Source: Actinophytocola xinjiangensis
GTDB lineage: Bacteria; Actinomycetota; Actinomycetes; Mycobacteriales; Pseudonocardiaceae
DNA: 64,000 nucleotides
Direction: 5' to 3'
NCBI RefSeq assembly: GCF_001921215.1
Contig: NZ_MSIF01000002.1
Coordinates: forward strand, 186,001 to 250,000
Shown here: piece after piece, positions 33,138 through 40,940 of the stretch
Layout: each line of letters starts with the position of its first letter
Numbering within the stretch: position 1 is the stretch's first letter
Notes under the pieces: generated by a model
The model's database searches: none
The model's input: only the letters and a program-made list of their open reading frames with translations
Told to the model about the DNA's origin: nothing
Program-made: the position numbers and the translations under genes

Positions 33138-34576
33138 CGGGCAAGGCTAGCCGGGTCCCGGCCGCGCCAGGCGAGGTGCGCGTCGGGGCGGACCAGCCAC
33201 GCCTCGCCGGGGCGGCCTTCGGTGAACCGCAGGGTGACGCCCCACTGGTTGGGGCTCCACCCGGGCGCGTCGTCGGGGACCAGCAGGGCGAAGCGGCCGC
33301 CGAGTTCGGTGTGCAGGCGGGTCGGGCGGCCGTCGGGGTGGGTGCAGGCCAGGTCGGGGACGCGGTCGCCGGGCCGGGGTTTGTGGCCGAGCCGGCCGGC
33401 GCCGAGTGGGCCGGTGCGGTAGCTGACCCACAGTTGCGAGGCCGAGTAGGACGCCAGGCGCTGGACCGGGGCGAGGTTGAGCAGCGGCGCGACCACGCGG
33501 TCGCGGACGAACCGGCCGACCGGGTTGGCGGCGATGTTCACCCGGGTGACCGCCGTCGTGCCGCGCAGGACCTGGGCCGCCAGTGGGCGCCGCTCGGCCT
33601 GGTAGGTGTCCAGAAGGGACTCGCTGGCGTGCTCGCGCACGACCAGGGCGAGCTTCCAGGCCAGGTTCTCCGCGTCGCCGAGACCGGTGAGCATGCCCTG
33701 GCCGCCGAACGGCGCGTGCACGTGGGCGGCGTCACCGGCGAGCAGAACGCGGCCCTGGCGGTAGGTGTCGGCCAGCCGGCGGTGGACGGTGAACACCGAC
33801 GCCCAGGTCACGTCGCGGATGTGCGCGTCGGTGTGGCCGGTGCGTTCGGGCAGGATCCGCCGAAACCGGTCCATGATCTCCTGCTCGGTCGGCCGGCCCT
33901 GGGCGCTGGTCGGGTCGTAGGCCAGCAACCGCCACAGGTCCTCGCCGGGTCCGGGCATCGGCATCGCCCCGACCATCCCGGCCGGACTGACCCAGCCGGT
34001 CGTGCCGTCCCGGTCGAGGTCCCAGTCGATGTGCAGGTCAGCCAGCAGGTAGCGTTCGCTGATCCGGACGCCGGGAAAGCCGATGCCGGCCTGTTCGCGG
34101 GTGGCGCTGCCGGTGCCGTCACAGCCCACGACCCAGTCGGCGCGCACCGACTCGCCGGTGCCGAGCGTGACGGTGACGCCCGTGTCGTCCTGGTCGAGCC
34201 CGGTGAGACCGGCTTTCCAGTCGATCCGCCCGCCGAGGGCGGTGAGCCGGTCGCGCAGCGCGGCCTCCACCCTGGCCTGGGACACGACCATCGGCGCGGC
34301 GGCGGTGCGCAGCGTCGGGTCGCCGAACCGCACGGTCGCCAGCGGGCGGTCCCCGAGATAGGTGGTGACCTTCATGGCGCGCAACGACTCCGTTGGCAGG
34401 TCGCCCAGCGCGCCGAGTCGGGCCAGTACCTCCGAGCCGCGTGCGTGCACGAAGTTCGCCCGTGAGGTGACCGCCGGGCCGGCGGCCCGGTCGACCACCC
34501 GGACCGGGATCCCGTGCGAGAGCAGCCCGCACGCCAGTGCCAACCCCGTCGGACCCGCGCCCACGACGAGAACCAT
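33098..34576 (-). CDS. FAD-dependent aromatic monooxygenase (PheA/TfdB, rifampicin-hydroxylase-like)
   Basis: A 492-residue group A flavin monooxygenase. The dinucleotide fold VLVVGAGPTGLALACGL is at the N terminus, the middle FAD/NADPH motif in DWVVGCDGTGSATR, and GRVLLAGDAAHVHAPFGGQGM is the GD motif. A C-terminal thioredoxin-like tail follows. Such enzymes hydroxylate phenolic or polyketide substrates, or inactivate antibiotics. The ATG with GGAGGTGGG before it is preferred over one 15 bases upstream, which lies inside the operator. Being self-contained with its TetR, it may be a detoxification enzyme rather than part of the lasso cluster. Confidence 0.87.
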   Translation of the reverse strand: MVLVVGAGPTGLALACGLLSHGIPVRVVDRAAGPAVTSRANFVHARGSEVLARLGALGDLPTESLRAMKVTTYLGDRPLATVRFGDPTLRTAAAPMVVSQARVEAALRDRLTALGGRIDWKAGLTGLDQDDTGVTVTLGTGESVRADWVVGCDGTGSATREQAGIGFPGVRISERYLLADLHIDWDLDRDGTTGWVSPAGMVGAMPMPGPGEDLWRLLAYDPTSAQGRPTEQEIMDRFRRILPERTGHTDAHIRDVTWASVFTVHRRLADTYRQGRVLLAGDAAHVHAPFGGQGMLTGLGDAENLAWKLALVVREHASESLLDTYQAERRPLAAQVLRGTTAVTRVNIAANPVGRFVRDRVVAPLLNLAPVQRLASYSASQLWVSYRTGPLGAGRLGHKPRPGDRVPDLACTHPDGRPTRLHTELGGRFALLVPDDAPGWSPNQWGVTLRFTEGRPGEAWLVRPDAHLAWRGRDPASLARWMTETLTTGPTR

Positions 34577-34590
34577 CGAGCCCACCTCCA

Positions 34591-34619
34591 TATGTTAACG
34601 GACCAGTACCGTTAACATA
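34591..34619. promoter_or_regulatory. Perfect TetR-type operator before the monooxygenase operon
   Basis: TATGTTAACGG and CCGTTAACATA are perfect 11-bp arms separated by ACCAGTA. It lies directly upstream of the ribosome site of the FAD monooxygenase gene and would block its promoter when bound by the TetR encoded in the same operon. Confidence 0.82.
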
Positions 34620-34633
34620 CTCCTTCGAGGGAA

Positions 34634-34661
34634 GGGGTCGACCGGTGCGCCGGCCGACCCC
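34634..34661. terminator. Hairpin after a small leftward gene
   Basis: GGGGTCGACCGG and CCGGCCGACCCC pair over 12 bases with one mismatch and a TGCG loop. It sits 9 bases beyond the stop of the small membrane-peptide frame and separates it from the monooxygenase promoter. Confidence 0.55.
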
Positions 34662-34670
34662 GGTGACTCC

Positions 34671-34802
34671 TCAGATCACAGCGATGAGCGTCCCGCGCGA
34701 CCAGGCCAGCAGCACGACCACCAGGATGATCATGACCTGAACCCGCCTGATCTCAGGAAACACGCCCGCACACGAGAACTCGATCCCTAGCTTCACTTTC
34801 AC
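34671..34802 (-). CDS. Possible small membrane peptide
   Basis: A 43-residue frame from a GTG (VKVKLGIEFS...) or a 20-residue frame from an internal ATG (MIILVVVLLAWSRGTLIAVI). Either has one hydrophobic helix of 11-14 residues. AAGGGA precedes the GTG, and a terminator-like hairpin follows the stop, which favours a real transcript. I recognise no family, and the short length makes chance a real alternative. Confidence 0.35.
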   Translation of the reverse strand: MKVKLGIEFSCAGVFPEIRRVQVMIILVVVLLAWSRGTLIAVI

Positions 34803-35321
34803 GATGCCGCGTCCCTTGATCGATATTCCGCCTGTCCCTTCTCGGCGATGCGGCCAGTGTTCCACCGCCCCAGAATTCCCTCAACCAGCCAGAACGGTGT
34901 CCGAACCGGTCGGATCGGGCATTAGTTCAGGCCCTGGATTAAATTTCCCGGACCGGGCGCCCGACAACTGAAAACCACTGAACACGCCGCGCCCCGCCGA
35001 CCCGTTCGAATTGAACGGCCGGCGCGTGCTCGTCCGGGGGCGGTCACCGCGATCCGCCCGGCGTCGCCGCCCGGTCGGTCCGCTCCCGTTCCTGATGGCC
35101 GGAAGAACTCCCGGCGGCCCTTGTTGTTGGAATCGAAGACGAACCCGCTCCGGCGGTCGCCAATTGCTTTCGTTCCATCTCCGGGGCAGTTGTCCGGCGG
35201 CCCCGAAAAAATCTTGAACAATTTCTCGGAACATCACCGGCACCACCATTCGGACGATTCCGGCCACGCCGTTTCCCGCGTAACGTCGAGTGAACGCAGC
35301 CGAACTGGTGGTGACGAAACG
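34803..35321. other. Intergenic region without a supported gene
   Basis: About 520 bases between the small peptide and the TreT-like gene. It is less GC-rich than the coding DNA and contains only frames with poor codon use (for example a 99-codon leftward one). It probably holds the promoter of the glycosyltransferase gene, but no clear -35/-10 pair, riboswitch or hairpin was found. Confidence 0.5.
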
Positions 35322-36668
35322 ATGACGAGCCAACAGGATCTGACCGAACAGCACGCCGTGACCGAGGTCCCGGTCGAGGACGCCTCCCGGCTGGGCGAGG
35401 ACCCCCGGCTCAGCGGCCCGGCCGCCGACCTCGTGCCGCTGCTGGCCGGCGCGCGCGTCTGGCACGTCAGCAGCACCGCCACCGGCGGCGGCGTCGCCGA
35501 ACTGCTCTGGTCCTCGATCGCCCACCAGCGGGCGCTCGGGCTGCCCGCCGGCTGGCTGGTCGCCGACGCCGAACCCGAGTTCTTCCACCTCACCAAACGG
35601 ATCCACCACGGTCTGCACGGCCGCGCCACCACCCCGTTCACTGCCGCCGACGACCGGCTCTACCGCGCGGTCACCGCCCGCACGGCCACCGCGCTGGCCG
35701 AGCACGTCCGCGCCGGCGACGTGGTCCTGCTGCACGACCCGCAGACCGCCGGGATGGCGCCGCACCTGCTCGACGCCGGCGTGCGGGTGGCCTGGCGCTG
35801 TCACGTCGGCACCCGCTCGGCCACCGAGTGGGCCGAGGCGACGTGGGAGTTCCTGCGCCCGCATCTCGTTGCCGTGCCACGGTTCGTGTTCACCGTCGCC
35901 GACTTCGCCCCGCCCTACCTCGACTCGTCGCGGGTGGCGGTGATGACCCCGTCGATCGACCCGGACACCGCCAAGAACCGGGAACTCACGCCCCGCCAGT
36001 GCGACGAACTGCTCGCGAGCGTCGGCCTGCTCGGCTCGGGAGCCGGCACCATCCAGGACCGCCCGCTGCCGCCCGAGGTCCCGCTGGTCACCCAGGTCTC
36101 CCGCTGGGATCCGTTGAAGGACATGGTCGGTGTGCTGCGCGCGTTCGCCGACCATGTGCCGCCGCCGGCGCACCTGCTGCTCGCCGGCCCCGACCCCGCC
36201 GACGTCCTCGACGACCCGGAGGGCGCCGCGATGTTCGCCCAGGTGCGGGCCGCGCGCGAGGCGCTGGCGCCGCCGCTGCGCGAGCGCGTGCACCTGACCG
36301 TGCTGTCGCTGGCCGACATGGCGGCCAACGGGCTGGTGGTCAACGCGATCCAGCGGCGGTCGACCGTGGTGGTGCAGAAGAGCCTGCAGGAGGGTTTCGG
36401 GCTGACCGTCACCGAGGCGATGTGGAAGGCGCGGCCGATCGTGGCGTCGGCCGTCGGCGGGCTGCTCGCCCAGATCGCCGACCGCGAACAGGGATTGCTG
36501 GTCGATCCGCTCGACCTGCCGGCGTTCGGCGCGGCGGTGAACGAACTGCTGAACGACCCGTCGCTGGCCGCGAGCCTCGGTTCGGCCGCGCGCCGGGCGT
36601 GCGCCGAGAAATTCCTGGTGACCCGTGAACTCCTGGATTATCTGGATCTTTATCGAACGCTGATCTGA
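35322..36668 (+). CDS. TreT-like trehalose synthase / GT4 glycosyltransferase
   Basis: A 448-residue GT-B glycosyltransferase. The N-terminal half has VWHVSSTATGGGVAELLWS, as in trehalose glycosyltransferring synthase (TreT). The C-terminal GT4 half has VTQVSRWDPLKDMVGVLRAF and the retaining motif EGFGLTVTEAM (E-x7-E). TreT joins an NDP-glucose to glucose, giving trehalose. Other retaining glycosyltransferases share this plan, so the substrate is inferred. The ATG is preceded by only a weak GGTGGTGA. It is followed by a ROK-family gene, which may be its sugar-responsive regulator. Confidence 0.8.
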   Translation: MTSQQDLTEQHAVTEVPVEDASRLGEDPRLSGPAADLVPLLAGARVWHVSSTATGGGVAELLWSSIAHQRALGLPAGWLVADAEPEFFHLTKRIHHGLHGRATTPFTAADDRLYRAVTARTATALAEHVRAGDVVLLHDPQTAGMAPHLLDAGVRVAWRCHVGTRSATEWAEATWEFLRPHLVAVPRFVFTVADFAPPYLDSSRVAVMTPSIDPDTAKNRELTPRQCDELLASVGLLGSGAGTIQDRPLPPEVPLVTQVSRWDPLKDMVGVLRAFADHVPPPAHLLLAGPDPADVLDDPEGAAMFAQVRAAREALAPPLRERVHLTVLSLADMAANGLVVNAIQRRSTVVVQKSLQEGFGLTVTEAMWKARPIVASAVGGLLAQIADREQGLLVDPLDLPAFGAAVNELLNDPSLAASLGSAARRACAEKFLVTRELLDYLDLYRTLI

Positions 36669-36761
36669 TATCGAATCCGCTGCCGCGCGCACCGAATCGT
36701 TGGAATTGAAGCCGGTTGTGCTAGCCTCGATCTCTGTTCTTCGTCTCCGAAGAGGTGTCGA

Positions 36762-37955
36762 GTGCTGGAGGCACGCGATCTGCTCGGCCCGATGAGCGGA
36801 ACCCGGGTGACCAATCGCCAACGCATGATCATCGAGATCATGATCAAGGCCGATCGGCAGTCCAGGATCGCCCGGCGCAGCGGTGTTTCCCAGGCCCTGG
36901 TGTCCACCGCCGTCCAGGAACTCACCGAGCAGGGCGTGGTCGACGGCACCCGCAACCGCTCCGGCCAGGTCCGCCTCGCCCCGGCGCGCGGCGTCGCGAT
37001 CGGCGTGGAGATCAGCCACAACCAGGTGGTCGTGGTCGCCCGCCGCGTCGACCAGCCCTACGACCGGTTCGTGCCGCGCCACCACGACGGCGGCGCCAAC
37101 TGGGGCATGGAACGGCTGCTGCGGACGATCACCGACATGATCACCGAGGCCGTCGAGGAAACCGGCCAGACCATGGCGGACGTGGTGTCCGCCGGGGTGT
37201 CGGTGCCCAGGATGATCGACCCGCGCACCGGCCGGTTCACCCGCCCGGTCCTGCTGCCCTGGCACGACCACGACGACCCGGCCGCCGAACTGAGCGGCAT
37301 CCTCGGCGTCCCCGTCGCGATCGACAACGACGCGAACCTCGGGGCGATGGCCGAACAGATCTACGGCATGGACGAGCCGGCCGAGACCGTCGTCTACGTG
37401 AAGGCCACCACCGGCGTCGGCGCCGGCATCATGATCGGCGACATGGTCTACCGGGGCCACCGCGGCATGGCCGGCGAGATCGGCCACCTCACCATCGACC
37501 GCGACGGCGACGTCTGCGAGTGCGGCGGCCGGGGCTGCCTGGACACCATCGTCGGCGCCGACGCGCTGATGACCCAGGTCCGCACCTCCCACCGGGGCAC
37601 CGCCGCCGACGTCCCGCAGAACCTGCTGTCCCTGATCGAGAAGGCCCACGCCGGCGACGCCGTCTGCACCAGGGTCCTGCGCGACGCCGGCCGCACCCTG
37701 GGCATCGCCCTCGCCCAACTCTGCAACCTGGTCAACCCGCGCCTCATCGTCCTGGGCGGCGAACTCGCCAACGGCAAGGACCACGTCCTCACCCCGTGCG
37801 AACAGGAACTGCACCGCTACGCCCTGAGCGGCACGGTCGACCGCTCCGCCGGCTTCACCGTGCGGCTGAGCCAACTCACCCCACACGCCGAGGCCCTCGG
37901 CGCCCTCATCCTCGGCCTGCGCTCCCGCTCCAACGAGGACCGCCAACCCGCCTGA
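36762..37955 (+). CDS. ROK-family transcriptional regulator
   Basis: A 397-residue protein. A winged helix (about 15-75, with SRIARRSGVSQALVSTAVQELTEQG split across it) precedes a ROK kinase-like domain. Zinc-binding CECGGRGCLD and ATTGVGAGIMIGD are visible, and AIDNDANLGAM resembles the sugar-binding loop. ROK repressors bind sugars or sugar phosphates. The GTG start has GAAGAGG before it; an ATG 30 bases on is an alternative. It lies 93 bases after the TreT-like gene, suggesting linked carbohydrate control. Confidence 0.86.
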   Translation: MLEARDLLGPMSGTRVTNRQRMIIEIMIKADRQSRIARRSGVSQALVSTAVQELTEQGVVDGTRNRSGQVRLAPARGVAIGVEISHNQVVVVARRVDQPYDRFVPRHHDGGANWGMERLLRTITDMITEAVEETGQTMADVVSAGVSVPRMIDPRTGRFTRPVLLPWHDHDDPAAELSGILGVPVAIDNDANLGAMAEQIYGMDEPAETVVYVKATTGVGAGIMIGDMVYRGHRGMAGEIGHLTIDRDGDVCECGGRGCLDTIVGADALMTQVRTSHRGTAADVPQNLLSLIEKAHAGDAVCTRVLRDAGRTLGIALAQLCNLVNPRLIVLGGELANGKDHVLTPCEQELHRYALSGTVDRSAGFTVRLSQLTPHAEALGALILGLRSRSNEDRQPA

Positions 37956-37998
37956 CCGCGCCAACGGCTTTCGAATCGATGATCGAGGAGTTGACGTC

Positions 37999-38202
37999 AT
38001 GAGAGCACTACCGGACATCAGTGCGCTCGACACGGTCACGTGGCGGAAGGCTTCGTTCTCGAATCCGGACAACGCGTGTGTGGAGGTCGGGAGGCCAGCC
38101 GCGCCGGTCGTCGGCATTCGGGACAGCAAGGCGCCGCACGCCGGCCGACTGGTCCTCACCCCCGCCGCGTTCGGGTCGTTGTTGGGGCTGCTCACGTCCT
38201 GA
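37999..38202 (+). CDS. DUF397 domain-containing protein
   Basis: A 67-residue DUF397 protein. It shows the family signature WRKASFSNPDNACVEV, then IRDSKAPHAGRLVLTPAAF. In actinomycetes DUF397 proteins usually sit beside XRE-type regulators and act with them in development or stress control; here no XRE partner is next to it. GAGGAG lies 11 bases before the ATG. A hairpin terminator follows. Confidence 0.9.
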   Translation: MRALPDISALDTVTWRKASFSNPDNACVEVGRPAAPVVGIRDSKAPHAGRLVLTPAAFGSLLGLLTS

Positions 38203-38222
38203 CGAGTCAGCCGCCCGCCGAA

Positions 38223-38251
38223 CGAGCACCGGACCGCTGGTCCGGGGCTCG
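38223..38251 (+). terminator. Terminator hairpin after the DUF397 gene
   Basis: CGAGCACCGGACC pairs with GGTCCGGGGCTCG (one mismatch) across a GCT loop. It isolates the small gene from the following kdpD. Confidence 0.7.
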
Positions 38252-38384
38252 TCGCGTTCGGATCGCGTCAACACCGGCGGCGACGGCGTCAAGGTCGCGT
38301 CAGGGACGGTCCGCCGGCGCCCGGCCGTGGGCAGAATGCGCTCGACGGTCACCGGCGGGGTGGCCAGCGGGGAGGGAGCGGGCG

Positions 38385-40940
38385 GTGAGCCACGGGCGGG
38401 TACGCCGGGGCGAGCTGCGGATCTATCTCGGCGCCGCGCCCGGTGTCGGCAAGACGTTCGCCATGCTCGGGGAGGCGCACCGGCGGGCCGAGCGCGGCAC
38501 CGACGTGGTCGTCGGACTGGTGGAGACCCACGGCCGGGAGCGGACCCGGGAACGGTTGGCGGGCCTGGAGGTCGTGCCCCGGCGCCGGGTCGCGCACCGG
38601 GGGCGTGAGTACACCGGGCTGGACCTCGACGCGGTCCTCGCCCGCGCCCCCGAGGTCGTGCTGGTCGACGAGCTGGCGCACACCAACGTCCCCGGATCGC
38701 GCAACGCCAAACGCTGGCAGGACGTCGAGGAGCTGCTGGCCGCCGGCATCGACGTGCTGTCCACGGTCAACGTCCAGCACCTGGCGAGCCTCAACGACGT
38801 CGTCGAGCGGATCACCGGCGCCCACCAGCACGAGACCGTCCCCGACGAGGTGGTGCGCCGCGCCGAACAACTGGAGCTGGTCGACCTCACGCCGGAGGCG
38901 CTGCGCCGCCGGCTGGCGCACGGCAACGTCTACCCGGCGCACCGCATCGACGCCGCGCTGGGCAACTACTTCCGGCCGGGCAACCTCACCGCACTGCGCG
39001 AGCTGGCGCTGCTGTGGGTGGCCGACCAGGTCGACGTCGCGCTGCGCCGCTACCGCAGCGAACAGGACATCACCGACACGTGGGAGACGCGGGAGCGGGT
39101 CGTGGTGGCCATCACCGGCGGCGCGGAGAGCGAGACGCTGCTGCGGCGGGCCAGCCGCATCGCCGGGCGGATCGGCGCCGACCTGCTGGCGCTGCACGTG
39201 CTGCGCGGCGACGGCCTGAGCGGGGTCGGGCCGGCGGCGGTCGCCCGGCTGCGCCGGCTCGCCGAGGACGTCGGCGCGTCGTTTCACACGGTCGTCGGCG
39301 ACGACGTGCCGACCGCGCTGCTGGACTTCGCCCGGGGCGCCAACGCCACCCAGCTGGTGCTGGGCACGTCGCGGCGTTCGCGGTGGGCGCGCGCGTTCGA
39401 CGAGGGCATCGGCGCCGCGGTCATCGACCGGTCCGGGGCGATCGACGTGCACATGGTGACCCACGCCGAGTCCGCCGCCGGGCGCGGTCACCGGCGGGTG
39501 CGCGGCGCGCTGTCGCCCTCGCGCAAGGCGTTGGGCTGGGTGCTGGCGGTCGTGTTGCCCGGGTTGGCGACCCTGGCGGGGGTGCTGTGGAGCGCCGAGC
39601 TGACCACCACCTCCGACGTCGTCGACTACTTCCTGGCGCTGGTCGTCGTGGCGCTGGTCGGAGGGCTGGGCCCGGCGGTGTTCTCCTCGCTGCTCAGCGC
39701 GGTGCTGCTGAACTACTTCTTCGTGCCGCCGGTGCACTCGCTGACCGTCGCCCAGCCCCGCAACGCGCTCACCCTGCTGATCATGGTGGTGGTGGCGACG
39801 ATGGTCGCGGTGGTCGTCGACCGGGCGGCGCGGCGCGCCGAGGCCGCCGCGCTGGCCAGGACCGAGGCGTCGCTGATCGCCTCCTACGCGCGCACCGTGC
39901 TGACCGGTACCGACCCGCTGCCGACGCTGCTGGGCAAGGTGCGGGAGAACTTCGCACTCACCTCGGTGGCCCTGCTGGAGGAGGCCGACGGCACGTGGAC
40001 GCGGGTCGCCTGCGTCGGCGAGCGCCCGTGCGCCGACCCCGACGAGGCCGACCTGGACGTGCCGGTGACCGACCGGGTGCACCTGGCGCTGCGCGGGCGC
40101 CCCATGTCGGCGGCCGACCGGCGGGTGCTGGAGGCCGCCGCCGGCCAGGCGCTGCTCGCGTTGCGCCAGCAGCGGATGGCGGCCGAGGCCGCCGCCGCCC
40201 GCCGCCAGGCCGAGACCACGAACTTACGCACGGCGCTGCTCTCGGCCGTCGGCCACGACCTGCGCACCCCGTTGACCTCGATCAAGGCCGCGGTCGGCAG
40301 CCTGCGCGCCGAGGACCTCCACCTGTCCGAACAGGACACCCGGGAGTTGTTGCTGACCGTGGAGGAGTCGGCCGACCGGCTGACCGGCCTGGTGGACAAC
40401 CTGCTGGACTCGTCGCGGATCGCCGCCGGGGTGCTGCGCCCGGTGCCCCGCCCGGTCGGCTACGACGAGATCGTCGCCCGCGCCCTGGCCGGCTCGGACC
40501 CGACCCGGCTGACCGTCGACGTCGACGAGTCGCTGCCGCCGGTGCTGGCCGACGCGGGGCTGCTGGAGCGGGTGGTGGCCAACCTGGTCGACAACGCGCT
40601 GCGTCACGGGCAGCTTCCGGTGCCGCGCCGGGTGGACGTCGACGGCGACGGCCGGATCAGCCCGGACGAGCCGACGGTCGCCCTCCGGGCGAGCGCGCAC
40701 GCCGACCAGGTCGAGTTACGGATCGTCGACCACGGCAGCGGGTTGCCCCGAGGCGCGGCGGACTCGGCGTTCGCGCCGTTCCAGCGGCTGGGGGACCGCG
40801 ACAGCACCAGCGGTGTCGGCCTTGGCCTGTCGGTGGCGAAGGGTTTCGTCGACGCGATGGCCGGCACGTTGCGCGCCGAGGACACGCCCGGCGGCGGCCT
40901 GACCATGGTCCTCAGCTTTCCGGCCCACCACCCGGAATGA
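38385..40940 (+). CDS. kdpD: Sensor histidine kinase KdpD
   Basis: An 851-residue KdpD-type kinase. The N-terminal KdpD domain has Walker A GAAPGVGKT near 15 and VLVDELAHTNVPGS. A USP-like domain follows (about 240-360), then four short transmembrane helices (about 385-490) and a GAF-like domain. The kinase core carries the H-box SAVGHDLRTPLTSIKAA, with N-box NLVDNALRHG and GVGLGLSVAKGF. It senses K+ limitation or turgor and phosphorylates KdpE. GGGGAGGGAG precedes the GTG start. No kdpE or kdpFABC is in the window, so it is an orphan here. Its end overlaps the opposing hydrolase gene by 29 bases. Confidence 0.92.
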   Translation: MSHGRVRRGELRIYLGAAPGVGKTFAMLGEAHRRAERGTDVVVGLVETHGRERTRERLAGLEVVPRRRVAHRGREYTGLDLDAVLARAPEVVLVDELAHTNVPGSRNAKRWQDVEELLAAGIDVLSTVNVQHLASLNDVVERITGAHQHETVPDEVVRRAEQLELVDLTPEALRRRLAHGNVYPAHRIDAALGNYFRPGNLTALRELALLWVADQVDVALRRYRSEQDITDTWETRERVVVAITGGAESETLLRRASRIAGRIGADLLALHVLRGDGLSGVGPAAVARLRRLAEDVGASFHTVVGDDVPTALLDFARGANATQLVLGTSRRSRWARAFDEGIGAAVIDRSGAIDVHMVTHAESAAGRGHRRVRGALSPSRKALGWVLAVVLPGLATLAGVLWSAELTTTSDVVDYFLALVVVALVGGLGPAVFSSLLSAVLLNYFFVPPVHSLTVAQPRNALTLLIMVVVATMVAVVVDRAARRAEAAALARTEASLIASYARTVLTGTDPLPTLLGKVRENFALTSVALLEEADGTWTRVACVGERPCADPDEADLDVPVTDRVHLALRGRPMSAADRRVLEAAAGQALLALRQQRMAAEAAAARRQAETTNLRTALLSAVGHDLRTPLTSIKAAVGSLRAEDLHLSEQDTRELLLTVEESADRLTGLVDNLLDSSRIAAGVLRPVPRPVGYDEIVARALAGSDPTRLTVDVDESLPPVLADAGLLERVVANLVDNALRHGQLPVPRRVDVDGDGRISPDEPTVALRASAHADQVELRIVDHGSGLPRGAADSAFAPFQRLGDRDSTSGVGLGLSVAKGFVDAMAGTLRAEDTPGGGLTMVLSFPAHHPE

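Noticed and set aside
33146-33157. Partial match TAGCCGGGT to the shared operator box
   Set aside because: It lies inside the coding end of the FAD monooxygenase and lacks the outer TTA/TAA half, so it is probably chance.
34922-35221. A 99-codon minus-strand frame before the TreT-like gene
   Set aside because: No ribosome site, no family and low-quality codon use; likely non-coding.
34881-38195. A 1104-codon minus-strand frame across the TreT-like and ROK genes
   Set aside because: Shadow frame: the plus strand carries two recognisable families with normal starts, and the minus frame has no domain.
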